Source: Imbricaverruca yamaguchii
Taxonomy: Eukaryota; Arthropoda; Thecostraca; Neoverrucidae
Reading direction: 5' to 3'
Assembly: GCA_034440575.1 (NCBI GenBank)
Contig: JAOTOL010001139.1
Coordinates: 176,001-240,000, forward strand
Length of the DNA: 64,000 bases
Position 1 is the stretch's first letter, and the number at the start of each line of letters is the position of its first letter. Made by a program: the position numbers and the translations under genes. The notes under the pieces are model-generated. The model had not been told where the DNA came from and did not search any database. It worked only from the letters and a program-made list of their open reading frames with translations. Positions 47,102-59,040 of the stretch are shown here, piece by piece.

Positions 47102-47568
47102 GGCGTGTCAGAGACGTCCTCGGAGGGTGGCGGGGGGGATTGGTTCCAGTCTCCAGTGCTCCACCACCGGCGAGTTACAGCGAATCCCCACAGACCACGT
47201 CGAGACTAAACACAATCGGTGCTGATCGGCCAACTAAGTTAGCTGACAAACTGCCAACCCCGGCGCCGCACTTCATCATGTCAGCTCTCCCGGTTTGTCC
47301 AATAAGGAAAAATTCGTTCGAAAAGTGCTGCTGCGACACGTCCGATTGGGTGACACGCATACGTGTTTACGTCGGTGGCGCACTCTGATAGGCTGATATG
47401 CCGCTGTGTGGTGATGCGTGCTGCTTGTAGATGCTGACAGTCCCGACATCCAGTTGGCGCAGTGGCGCAGCAGGTACGGACCAGTGTGAAACTGCCACCT
47501 ACCCTTCCTCCAGCCACGATGCCAAGTCTTCCCATTGTATTTAAATTTAAGGAAGTCTCCCTCCCTTC

Positions 47569-47593
47569 CTCTCTCTCTCTCTCTCTCTCTCTC
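47569..47593. repeat. CT microsatellite
   Basis: A TC/CT run of about 25 bp just before the tRNA-like segment. Confidence 0.9.
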
Positions 47594-47619
47594 TTCTTTC
47601 TCGCTCACTACGGGACCAC

Positions 47620-47692
47620 GGTAGCTCAGTTCGTGCAACGTCGGACTCTTGATCGCAAGATTGTGGGTTTGAATCTCACAACCGATGGCATT
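47620..47692 (+). mobile_element. tRNA-like SINE head, second family
   Basis: An A box (GGTAGCTCAGTTCGTGCAAC) and B box (GGTTTGAATCTC) are present with an intact T-arm stem (GTGGG/CTCAC), but the ends do not form an acceptor stem. The sequence after it shows no clear tail. It may belong with the minus-strand relic at 19012. Confidence 0.55.
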
Positions 47693-47789
47693 TACCGAGT
47701 CCACCCGCAACAAATCGGCGTGACAGGCTTTCGGCGTGTTCTCGACGCTTCGATTTCTGCAGTAAGAGATATTACAAGTGTGTAGATTT

Positions 47790-48579
47790 CATAAGTGCAT
47801 TAGACAACATTCATGCTATCCTAATATACTTTATTTATTTTTTGGTGTGCATAGTGTGTTTGGTGTTGAAGTTTAAGATAGTTTAATTAGTAGTAAGTTG
47901 GGGGTATTCATAAGTGCTGTGTGACTGTTCATTTTTCTGTCTAGCCATAAGTGATATCAAAAGGGATATTCATATAGTTGCCTACTTGTGTGGAAGACAA
48001 TTAGATTAGACATCTTGTTTATTTTTATTATTTTTTTTTTTTAATTGTTTAATAGTTTCTGCTTTCCTTGAGGTACTCAGATAAGTAACTGACAGTATAG
48101 GAGGTAGCGATTTATAGTGAATGATAGTTAGCTTTTTTGTCGGTTGTTTAGCGAGTTAATTTGAATCTAAATGTAGGCATAAACTGCAGCGTTTAGGATG
48201 GTTTCGACCAGGATGCAGGCACTAAAGGAAGAAATTAGGACCCTTAAGGCAGAGTTTTCCAAGCTCAAGGCTGCCCTTGTTGCACAGGGTAGGCAAGATA
48301 AAGCAACAAGGGGTCACTCCGTAGCAGGGACAGCAGTTCAGGGTCAGGGAGTCATTGGGCGAGTTCAGGGTCGGGGAGGATATTTTCATTCACAACTGTG
48401 ACATCAAAATATCACTTTGCAGTTTCCAGTGAATCTGGAGCACTTTCCCACAGGGCAATTCATTGTCGAATAACGCCATTAAGCGTCCAAACGGAAAGGA
48501 CGGAGAATACTTTTGTGAAGAGGATCATGCTATGGATGGGAGAAATACAGGAAAAGACCGTCTTCTCCAACCATGAAGT
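47790..48579. other. Unassigned AT-rich DNA
   Basis: A short plus-strand frame at 48198-48401 starts MVSTRMQALKEEIRTLKAEF and could form a short coiled coil followed by a Gly/Gln-rich end. It is only 67 codons, with no supporting context, so I do not call it a gene. Confidence 0.35.
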
Positions 48580-48790
48580 CCACTGTGGCGAACCAGGGCC
48601 GCGGAGCACACCGTCTACTGTGGCGGACGAGTGCCCAGGAGCATACCGTCCACTATGGCGGACCAGGGCCGTGAAGTACACACCGTCCACTGTGGCGGGC
48701 CAGGGTCGCAGAGCACGCTGTCCACTGCGGCGGACCGGGTCGCGGAGTACACCTTCCACCGTGGTGGACCGTGGCTGCTGATTCCATTGC
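48580..48790. repeat. Minisatellite of about 33-bp units
   Basis: Variants of ACCGTCCACTGTGGCGGACC with GGGCCGCGGAGCAC between them repeat six or seven times. Confidence 0.8.
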
Positions 48791-49600
48791 GGCGGATCAG
48801 GGCCATCAACAAGGGGCGCAAAATGACCCTGGATGTCGACGCACCCCTAAGCTCCAATCCACCACCACAGGGCCATCAACAAGTCAAATTATATCATGCC
48901 ATGGTATTGGCACCTAGGATTTGCGATGGGGGTGGGCACACTGATTTGGAATTTTCGCACAGACTCAAATTTCTTAAAAGTCCACGAACCACTATGCTTG
49001 TCAGTGAGATACTATTTTATTTTATTTTTAAAGAATAATTGCTGACTAACTTAGCTGCCCTGTCGAGGGGGCCGAATCTGCTACCATCATTTCTGAATCA
49101 CCGGATTTCAACACGAACTCCCCGATCCTGTTCAAAGGATATTGTGTTCGTACCACTTGATAAGTCACCTCACACTGCTGAAATTATTCCGGTACAAATC
49201 GCAAAAATCTAAAATGTTCCGATTTCAGGCATTCCGATTACTCATGCAGGGTCACTAAAACGCGAACAGTCGTGCACATGTACCTTGCGCACTTTGCGCA
49301 CTCGACGCATCCGCCGCACTACGTGCGCTTCTCCAGTTTCTGCTAGGTCTCCAATGTTTTGCTAATTGCTGTCACATGATAGTCTTCTGCCATATTTGGC
49401 ATGTGTATTTACTGGTATGGCGGCTCGCTTAGAAAATTCAATGAATTCAATTCCATGTATTAGTTTTCTTCTTCCCATATTTGCTCCTGGTTAAGAAATT
49501 ATGATGCACTGGGATTTAATGCAGCTCATATTTTAGGTTAAATATGCTCCAGGATTGTCCACAGAGCCGAGACCCTAGTTAGGTGTTCGCTGTTTTACCC
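48791..49600. other. Unassigned DNA
   Basis: I see no gene or repeat structure. Confidence 0.45.
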
Positions 49601-50420
49601 GTTGTGTTTTTATTCATCTGCCGATGTGTTTTAGAGCTCCAGCCAATTTTTTAGAGGCCTCGCACATATTTGAGACCCGGCTACATTTTAGAGCTTTGTT
49701 GCTTTTTTTGTACAGCGGTGACATGCTTGAGGTATCCGTGCGTTTTCGAAGACCCCGATGTCTTTATTTCGTGCTAGGTCTTTTTGTTCCTTTTTACGAC
49801 CAAGTCGCGTTTCGGGAGTTCAACCATATTTTAAGACCCTGCCGCTTTTTGCGAAACTGGGGCTTTGGAGGTCCCGGCGCATTTTCGGCCTCCCGTTGTG
49901 CTCTCAGGGCTTCGCTGTTTATTTGAGGCGTTTATTTACCGCACATTTGTGGAACCCCAGCGTAACCTTGGTTCCTTCGGTATAATTTCCGGGGTCACGG
50001 TGCGACATTTCGTTCCCAGGTGCATAGTTCCGGGGGACTCGGAACAGTTTTCTGGATTCAACGCAACATTCCGTGACTTCTGAATTATTTTTTAAAGTCC
50101 GAGTCTCCGCCTTATTTCGCTGGCACCTGGGGCTATGTGTCTCGACGCAATTTCTCAACTCCTGTGCGCTTTTTTTCGTGGCCGTACCCAATTTTTGAAG
50201 GCATCTGGGGAAAGCTTGGAACTTGGGAGAAATTTTCCTGACTCGGACATTTATTCTTCGGAATTTCTCCTTGTTGTAGAGGGCACCGGCTTACTTTTTA
50301 TCGAGTTCGGATGTGTTTTGTAGGATCACGCTGTGCTTGCAGAGGAGGATTTGTGAGGCCTCGACTCAAATTTTTTGTACCACCAAAGGAATTCTGGGTC
50401 CAGTACACGATATTTGGGAA
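49600..50420. other. Possible ancient degenerate tandem repeat
   Basis: A loose pattern recurs about every 35-40 bp: a GC-rich GACCC or GGACTC block followed by a run of T. The long plus-strand frame here (49624-49926) would be a by-product. The unit is too worn to define by eye. Confidence 0.3.
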
Positions 50421-51672
50421 CATCGTCGCGAGTTATCAGGGCGTGTTGTAATTACCCCCCGAAAAGTGTGCCAACCCCAGCGCCTTAAAAGCCTTAAAAC
50501 ACAAATTTACCCTAGCTTTAAAACACAAATTTACCAAACTGAGTACTCGCAGCAAGTTCATGACACGTCTAAACACTGCATTAAAGAAATCGGAGAAATC
50601 AGAAATGACCTTAAGCTGTAAATTTACCGAAAAGTGTGCCAACCCCTGACGTAAATGCAACATAGGGTGACCCAATCCTGGGCAGAGAAAGCAAAGAGCA
50701 GTAGAATACAAATATAAATAAAGGCAAGCTAAACCAACTCTTCTTGAAGACAAATATGGTAGTTACGTGGTATTAACATAGAAACCCTGATCACAAATAA
50801 GAAAAAACATAGACTGCACTTGGTGAAGCGTGCCTACCAACTTCTTCATCTACGGTTCCTTTGGGAATTAAATATCAGCAAATCGTTTTAAAACCACATT
50901 AAGTATCAGCAAGTTGTTTGATAACAATATCAATCTGCATATATATATATATATATAGCAAAAGGTATGAAGTAGAAAAAAAACTAATCAGATCGACGTC
51001 ACATGAGTTTGGCTACCGGGTCCACCACTGCGCGGAATTGCACCACAACTGTCTTACCTCTGCCATAATTGTCGATCGCAACCGCAAATTGAACTTTAGA
51101 CTCTGGGATTTATGTAACTGAACATCCTTGGATGCTACGAATTTGGATCTTCTGAGGAATGGCCATCTCATTTATTTGGTGATACGGTTTGACCTTGTAT
51201 AACTACTCTTGTAAGCTATGGCTTAGTACCTACCTGCCTGGTTGCTTTCTTCAAGAATATAAATTATAAAAGTGTGCATGCAGCTTCTTGCTCACTTTTT
51301 CTTTCATGGTATCATAAGCTATCAAATATATTGGGTATTATTGGCTGTGATGCCCATATTATTGAATATATGCACATTGTCATTGGGCATACAGGTGGGT
51401 AGGTACCTACCTAGGTAAATATCAAGCTTATGGTGTGATGGGTTGGCTCTGAAGATAAATATAGTATTTATATCCTCTATCTCAATGACTGATTCTTGTT
51501 GATGACCAGATTATGTGCATGTTTGACACTGACAAGAAATTAAGAATAGAATGAATACAGTTCAAGTTTCATATGCGTGTGCTTTTGCTCTTGGTCATGT
51601 GCGCAAGCATCATTATGGCAATGCAATTGTTGTCTAGTGGCTTTGCTATTTTTACCATCTGGTTTCAAACGC
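50421..51672. other. Unassigned AT-rich DNA
   Basis: A short direct repeat (AAACACAAATTTACC) occurs at 50498 and 50520, and a TA run of about 20 bp lies near 50938. There is nothing else. Confidence 0.45.
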
Positions 51673-52375
51673 ATCAGCATCACCTAACCTCAACATTCTA
51701 TGATGTAAGCTATGCTTGGAAAGTGGAAGGAAATCCAACTTCTTTGTTTTTTTTTCACACAATGTTAAATTTTGCAGCAAGAAGTGGATAGTCAAACCAC
51801 TATCCAATCCAAATCTGTTCCATTTCATTACAAAGTTTGTTGGTTGGCATTAACTAAGTATTCTAAGTAGCATGGTGCTATGCGTTTTTCCTTCAGCTCT
51901 CTTATCAGCATAAATATAACAGTGGTTATTGGGGGGCCAAAATCAACATTAAGGGGGCCAAGATCAGCATTGGTGGGGCCATGACCCCCACAAAAGGATA
52001 CAAATTGATAGCCCTGAATCCATCAGCATCTGCTAATCTCAGCATTTTATGATGCAAGTTGTACTTCCACAGTGGAGGGAAATGCCGTTATTTTGCTGTT
52101 GTTTTTTGCACAATTTTCAATTTTGCAGCAAAAGGTGGAGAGTCAGTCCACTATCTAAACCTAATCTGTTTCTTTACAGTACAAGATACTCTGGTTAATA
52201 TCAACTAAGTTTTCTATACTGCATGATGTTTTCTTCTTTTTTCTTTTTCCTTCTTTTCCTTTAGCTTTCTTATGAACATAAAAACAGTATGGCTTATTGG
52301 GGGCCCAAATAAACATGGGGCGCAAGATCAACATTGGTGGGGCCATGACTCCCACAAAAGGATACAAATCGACGC
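51673..52375. repeat. Tandem duplication of about 350 bp
   Basis: Two diverged copies begin with ATCAGCATC at 51673 and 52023. Shared blocks are ACAATTTTCAATTTTGCAGC (altered in copy 1), AGTCAAACCACTATC-type sequence, and at the end GGTGGGGCCATGACCCCCAC. The copies end in a G/C-run segment typical of worn non-autonomous elements. Confidence 0.75.
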
Positions 52376-55300
52376 CCCTGCAACAAAGAAACATTGTGCT
52401 CAACAGGGCTCAACTGGACACACGCACAAATCATCCTGTTCAAATTTCGCTTTTTAAATCAGGCTCACTGGGTTTACTTGCCTGTTACAAGCTAAATTAA
52501 ATTCATGAAGCTATCTGACTTCAACAGCATATATTCAGAACTTAAACAGCATAGACCCTCGATTCGCGTCAGAATCTACTACGCTACCATATTGGGTTTC
52601 AAAACAATTATTTAAAAATCTTTTAAAATCGGAGATCCTTTCACCCGGAGCGCTATCTTTTTACCTCGGCCAAAGTTACCGTATTTTAATTCATTTCCCT
52701 TCTGTTGGTTTCGGGGGCCAAAAGACATGAAGGCCCCCTTTGAGGCGTTTCAAGGGGGTCATGGCCGGAATGGTCCTCCCCTGGATCCGCCAGTGGTCAC
52801 ATGTCATATACACATGAACATTCATCCAGCATTCATCCAACATTCCACGTGTAATGAAGTTTTGCTCCCCAGAGCTTTTTTAGACATTTCCCCACTTTGT
52901 CTGAGGTAAACTTCCATTAGGCACGTGAATAGACTATGGACCTCAGCGTTACGATAACCCCGGGATAATTATTTCACCAGCTCGCAGCTTCCAATTTCAT
53001 AGCTCTGGTCTCACATCTCTTGACACGCACCTCCAAAACCAGCACTTCTACATGAAGCTATTCGTTAAACAACGGCCAAGATGCTTGAGTCGTTAATAGC
53101 GCAGCGTGATACAGGTATTAATACAATAGCTTCATATTTACAGGTCAACAATCACCCTCACTCTATATCTCTACCGACATAGCGAGTCCGACAGAGTCCA
53201 AGTGTACCTTAGTACCGACGTGTGGGGCAGGGCAGGGCAGGACAGGCCGGGCCCGCCCGAGGCCCGGTGGCGACCGCCCGTCTCATGCGCCCGTCGACGA
53301 GAGAATGAACGAGTGCCTCTCGCGGCGCGTCCCAAGCAACCGACAGTACGTCACTACTGCCCGCGTGGCCCGGGCATCGGCCCCGAGTCGGAACAATGGC
53401 TCGCGCTGTCCATCTGACACACGTCAGCTCAGAGTCAGATATCAGAGCCGCCTCTGATAGGATCCAGAGACTGGCCTTTGTTAGGCTCGCGCGGTATCGG
53501 GGTCGGACAGTGAGCTGTCAGCATTTCACAGGATGTTGCTTAACAACAACTGACTGGCAGACGACGGCACTGTAGCCTCTGTCTGGCGACACAGCGCCTG
53601 ACACTAGCGACTTACGACGTGCAATTCGCCACAGCCCACCGACAGCTGTTATAGACATAATTGACACGCCTGTCCATAGGGCTCCTACATCACCCACGTC
53701 ACGTCACTTCACATGGCATTCACAATCTGACGACGACGGCGGTGCGCGCTGGTGTACTGGGGGTCACCTTGGCTGTGACCGGGACGGCCGGTGGCTATGG
53801 CCGGAAGTCAGAGCGGGCAAAGTCCACTGGCCGACCTCGTCTGGGCGTCGGCCGATAGGTATACGACGGAGGGATACAGGGTACGTGCCGCGAACTTGTC
53901 GGGACCGGAACGGAGTGGGTAGGGGGATGAATTTAGAGGATTTAGATGCCCCGAAAACTAACTTCGTTACATCACAGCGCAGGTTCTACATATTTGGGTA
54001 CCGCACACAAGGGGAACCCTAAATCCCACTAGACGAATCACGGCCATAACACAATTACACAATGTGTCAGTACAAAAAGTCCTACGAGTGTCATTCGGTG
54101 CTCATCCTAAGTTAATACAATCAAAGCCAATGCAAAGTTAAAAATCTGCTGCAGATCGAAGATGAAGAAGTGCTGAATCACCATAGCGTTCTTTGTTCAC
54201 TGAAGATTCCACGCACAGTGTGGCAGATGAGGCCAGGCATTGCCTGCCCACCTGTGTGTGCCGCACGGACATACCCGAGCATATGCCGCTCAAGTTCTCG
54301 AGAACACCATTCAGCCAGGCGCAGGTAGCGTGGCCCATGGGGTGCCATGGCAGCACACCTCGGACAGCGCCAGCCGTGAGCAAGCGCAGCCCTGAAGCGC
54401 AGCTCCGTATGACTAGTGGTGTGGTCAGTCCCACTAGTCGGAGTTGCCGGCAGTGCTGGAATAAGCACCTGTCTCGATCGCGGTCAGCTTTCTGTGGCAG
54501 ATTAGTCAGTAGTGTCGATTCGAACCAGACTGACGCGTCCAACTCAAGTTAGTCAGGCACTATCTCGTGATCATAAGATGAAGTCAGCTTTTCTCTTCAC
54601 CGGGTGGTAAGACAGGAATGGGTAACTTGCTGTAGGTAGGGGATAAGACTTGGTTCGCAGGGGCGGATAATCCAGGATTACGTGTTCATTTTAGCCACTA
54701 GCCAAACATTTAGACACAATTTTCACAAGTTTCAGCAAAGAGCAGAGCATCAAACATAACTAATTAGTCTATCACAGTCAATCACTAACATTCACACTAT
54801 CAAGTAAGCACATCAGTTGGTAGCTCCAATCCATGCTAGCATAGGCGGCACTATCCACGTTGTGTTTCTGTTTCATATAGGTGGCGCTACTAGCGTCAGA
54901 GTTATTCCGAAGTCCCAATAGGTGGCACCACATAAGACCTACAATTTCTTCATCGAGTGGCGCCATTGGCGTCCGGAACTTCCACCATGGAGAACACTAT
55001 CCGCGCTCCAGAATTCCTGTATAAGTGGCGTCACTGCAGGTTAACACTGTCAACTAAAAACATAGATACACTCCAAAAAAGTGCATTATATGACCTGGAC
55101 AATCAGGGTTCATCAAAAAGTTGCAAAAGTGTGAGCAATGAGAACGATTTCTTCCTTACGTACTCCACAAACATTCGCGTGTCTTACAAGACATCAGGGA
55201 TCAGCATGCGTTGCTCTGTCATTGGACTCTCTAGTCTCGACAGTACCGAGAGGCTAATCAAGCTTCAGTCTGAGCTCTCTCAGGAGCTCAAGCAACGGCT

Positions 55301-57151
55301 TAACCCAAGCTAAGTGACCCACTAGCCAAGTAGCTTCTGAGTGCTCAGGTTAACAACCATTCTTGTACCGAAATCCGTACAGAGTGTGACCTACTAGTCC
55401 AGCAGCCTCTTGGTGCTCAAGTATATCAACTCATCTTGCACCGTATCCAAGATGCATACAACATTCACACATGTCCCCAACATTTTTGTTTCATTTGGTC
55501 ACAAGTGTCAACCAGATACAATAATTGTGCCTTGCCAGGCAATAATTTCATTTTCCTCCAATGAAGACATTTCAAGTACTTAATCTCTGTCAGCTAAATC
55601 AATTCTGTAATAAGAAATTCCCTTGAAGGTGAATTATTCAAGTCACAAAGATGTTTTTTGTGACTGTCTATATAATTCTTATCTATACCTATCATTAATT
55701 ATTTTTATAAATAGGTGCCATCTATTTTTAAAGGTGCATTGAAGTTCTGTATAATACTACAGTTGAATGTAAGCTTAATTTGGGGAGTGTTCTATTCGCT
55801 CTAAGTTAACCTGTTTGTCAATCTGAATTAATTGACGAACTCACAAAATTAATTATAACTCACTGAAGAATTGCTTGATTTTTTCTTCAAACCATCAGGT
55901 CATATCTCAAATCATATTTGAATAATACTCTTGGCTGGGATTCAACTTATTTAATCAAGTAATAATTTTCTAAAATAATTTGTATTTAATGAAGCAACCA
56001 TCTTCAAAAATAATTCTCACAAATATTAGGCTTCGCTAATTACATGCTTCAATTTCGTATCAGAGTTCACACAATTTGCAAGTATGACATACGAAGATCA
56101 GCAGACATCAAAACGATATTATAAAATTATACACTACTTTCTAGTAGTGGCCAAAATTCAAACAGGTGTTCTGGCAGGATTTTGGGAATGCCCGGACTCA
56201 CGGTTTACTGGCTCAGCAGGCTTCAGATGTGAAGACGGCTGCAGTGGTGAATTTTCATTGAAGCGTACAGCTTCCTCTGGTACAGCAGTCGGCTTGCGAC
56301 AGCAGTTGCTGCTCTCAACGATAGCTCTCTGTTTTGACTCAGGCACCATTATTAGATTCAATCCTGAATTATTGGCAATTTCAGGCACACACGCCTGCCA
56401 CATGCTGTCACGTACGTGCACACACACGCACTTACTCAGAGGGTGTCCAGAATAGGCTGTCATGTACTGTACATCCATGACGGTCACATCCAACGTCAGA
56501 CACTGACATGTCAACATCCGTCAGACAGCGGTGGCCGACGGCGCCAGGGAGTTAGCTATGAACCTTGCCCGGAGGGGAGGGGTTACATTAGCCACTAGCC
56601 TCGACAGCCCGGCTGGCGGCGACTGCCGACTAAGCAAGTACCGGTCGGCGCCTGGACCGATGATTTCTGTCGCGGAACCTGCTGTTACACGAACGGGGGG
56701 CGGATGGTAAAGGTTAAATATGTCTTCCAAGTGTCCCCCACAGGACGATTTGCTACAGCATGGATGCCAAGCACCATGCTTTCCGCTACCTATGTTCTTA
56801 CTTGAAATACTCTTTTCCTATGCTCGACTGTTTTCACGAATACTGGTATCAATATCCGACTGATATTTGCATTCCTGTAAGATTATTAATTATTAATAAA
56901 TAACAGGAATGATTAATGATCCTGGCCAATGGCTGAAAGCCGTACGCCGTGCACAGCATTGCATGCAGCACAACGGGATAACACATTTGTTGTGCAAACA
57001 AATGAAAGCACGATACAAGATACTAAGTGCAAACACTTGTACCAGAGCACTTTGTGCTTTAGTCGCTCTCTTCAAAGGGTGCTGGTGCTGGTGCTGGTGC
57101 TGGTACTGGTGCTGGTCGCACAAACTGGTGTGCCACCAATATGTTGCATGT
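52376..57151. other. Long unassigned stretch with one orphan element end
   Basis: CCCCTGGATCCGCCAGTGG at 52779-52797 matches the right-end type of the CAGTGGCGGATCCAGG elements; its partner is not identified. The GC-rich segment 53200-53420, the frames at 54138-54552, and the AT-rich part 55320-56080 show nothing recognisable. A GGTGCT hexanucleotide repeat lies at 57078-57116. Confidence 0.4.
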
Positions 57152-57159
57152 GTTGTACC

Positions 57160-57354
57160 TAGAGGCGGAGCCAAGCTGGAGTTCGGGCCCCTCCCCTCCC
57201 CCTAGGAACCAAAATAACGCTATATCAAGCATGAAATTTAGAGTTTTGTCACACAAGAACACACATTTTCGCCGCACTTCGCGCCGATAGCGTTAGCTTT
57301 CTCCGTTTCATGAGTTTTTTTGGTCGGGCTCTGAAAATCCTGACTGCGCCACTG
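57160..57354. mobile_element. Short hAT-type MITE
   Basis: The left end TAGAGGCGGAGCCAAG and the reverse complement of the right end, CAGTGGCGCAGTCAGG, agree at most positions. The flanking 8-mers GTTGTACC (57152-57159) and GTTCCACC (57355-57362) match at six of eight. The 195-bp interior is non-coding. Confidence 0.5.
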
Positions 57355-57362
57355 GTTCCACC

Positions 57363-58209
57363 AGCATGAGATCGAACACTTTTTGCACCCAAATAAATCG
57401 GAATGTTGGAAATGTGTATTCTGATGTACCCCACTACCCATTATTCGAAATATTGTTTCGGGTTAACAAGTTCCTCAGTGAAACCGCGAAACTATCTGGT
57501 TCCGCGATTTCCAATATGTCTCCAATTGCATTGAACTTCTAAAGGCTCTCATGCAAATATGTAATTATAGCATGCGCCTTTGAGACTCTTCCTGGAAATA
57601 TCGCTCAGGAAAGAGATGCTTTGCTTCACCAGCAAAAAAGCAAACAAAAAAACAATACAAATGAAGGAAGTGGAACTGGCTTGCACATGTTCCGGCATTA
57701 TCTGAAACATATAACCTGAGTCGCTACAGTAATGTATCGAGTTACTCGACTATTCGCTATACTTCCTAAAGCTAGGAAATGCCTCCTCGTGAGCGTTCCA
57801 TGACCTCGGTGTGAAAATGTTAAAAACTGTTCTGTTGATCTGATCCCAGTGACCTTTAATGCTATCTTGAGTCCTTCTATGACTAATGCGATGGTTGCCC
57901 ACGGACCATCCACGGCGGCTTCAGTTGCCACAATTGGACTGCTGCCTCTCGAGAAAGTCAGCGGAAAATTATCCCCAGTTCCATCCCTAGGGGGGCCTAT
58001 CGTCCGTGGGTTAAGCCTCACCCTTTGGCTGGCCGAGCTGCATTGCCTATGCACATTTTTCTTAACTATAACTAATTTGATTTTTTAAATTTTTTCTTTG
58101 CAGATAGGCCACCACCAGTTATTAATAGAAGTAGCCCCAGGAACACCTCAACTAAGTAGCAAGCTAGTAACGCCAACATTTTAAAAATACGCTCCTACCC
58201 ATACCATAC
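57363..58209. other. Unassigned DNA
   Basis: I see no gene. A short block near 57840-57875 resembles sequence following the tRNA-like relic at 19012 and may be SINE body. Confidence 0.35.
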
Positions 58210-58255
58210 CACTGTGTTACAATAGCTGTCCACGAGCGGCCGAAACTTAATTTTT
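58210..58255 (+). repeat. Left terminal inverted repeat
   Basis: Starts CACTGTG and contains GTCCACGAGCGGCC and AAACTTAAT, inverted at the right end. Confidence 0.7.
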
Positions 58256-59040
58256 TAACTTATCAGAAAGGATTTCGTTTCCATGCATTTTCCTTGATAA
58301 TTGATCTCGCCATCTGAAATTACACACCTAACCCATCTCAGGCATTCCTTGATTGTTTCCCACGTGCATAAAGTTGAAAGTTTTTTGGAGCCGAGAAACA
58401 CCGCTGTTTTCCCACAAAATATCTGAATAGCTTGTGGCATGTTTTATGGTAATATATGGAAATAAACCGGGATATGGTGGTATGAAAATGATCACCAGCA
58501 TATTTCCAATTTATTAATAACCCTAAAATGTGCCTCAATTTCCAAACAATTGGACATAACAAGCTTTGTGTAAACATATGAAAAGAACGCATTTTTTTCA
58601 AGAACACAATGTTTACCAAGTCCAACAAAAAAAAAACGCACACGCCGCCCCCATTTGTCACTATGTCCTAGATGTTGTCATCAGTATTTCTAATCAGATA
58701 CTGAAAGAATTAGGTCTGCATCACCTCGCCGAAAAAAAGTCATAGTGTTTAAGGAAGTGTTTCTGCCGTACGCGGCCCGGGGAGCTCCGCACCCGCCGCG
58801 ACGACACGCTGCGCCGGCGCGGTCGCTGGATCCAGCCCGCCCCGGGCCGCTCCCGGCAAAATAGCTGAAATAACAGACGCGGGATAAACAAGGGGAGGAA
58901 CCCATGATCTCAAACAAAGGAACCTGAGGTGTCACTTCAGTAAAGGGGTCAGTGTTAGTCGGTTACCAGCTGGTGAAGGTGCTAACGCGACTGTCCGAGA
59001 TAAGTGTTTGGTGTGTTGATCTGCCCGCATTCGCGTTGCG

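Noticed and set aside
54138..54552. Opposed frames of 119-134 codons
   Set aside because: Both strands are open through the same DNA and neither has a recognisable pattern.
58690..58935. GC-rich frame upstream of the transposase
   Set aside because: It is short, with the composition of a promoter-like segment, and lies in the element's 5' non-coding part.
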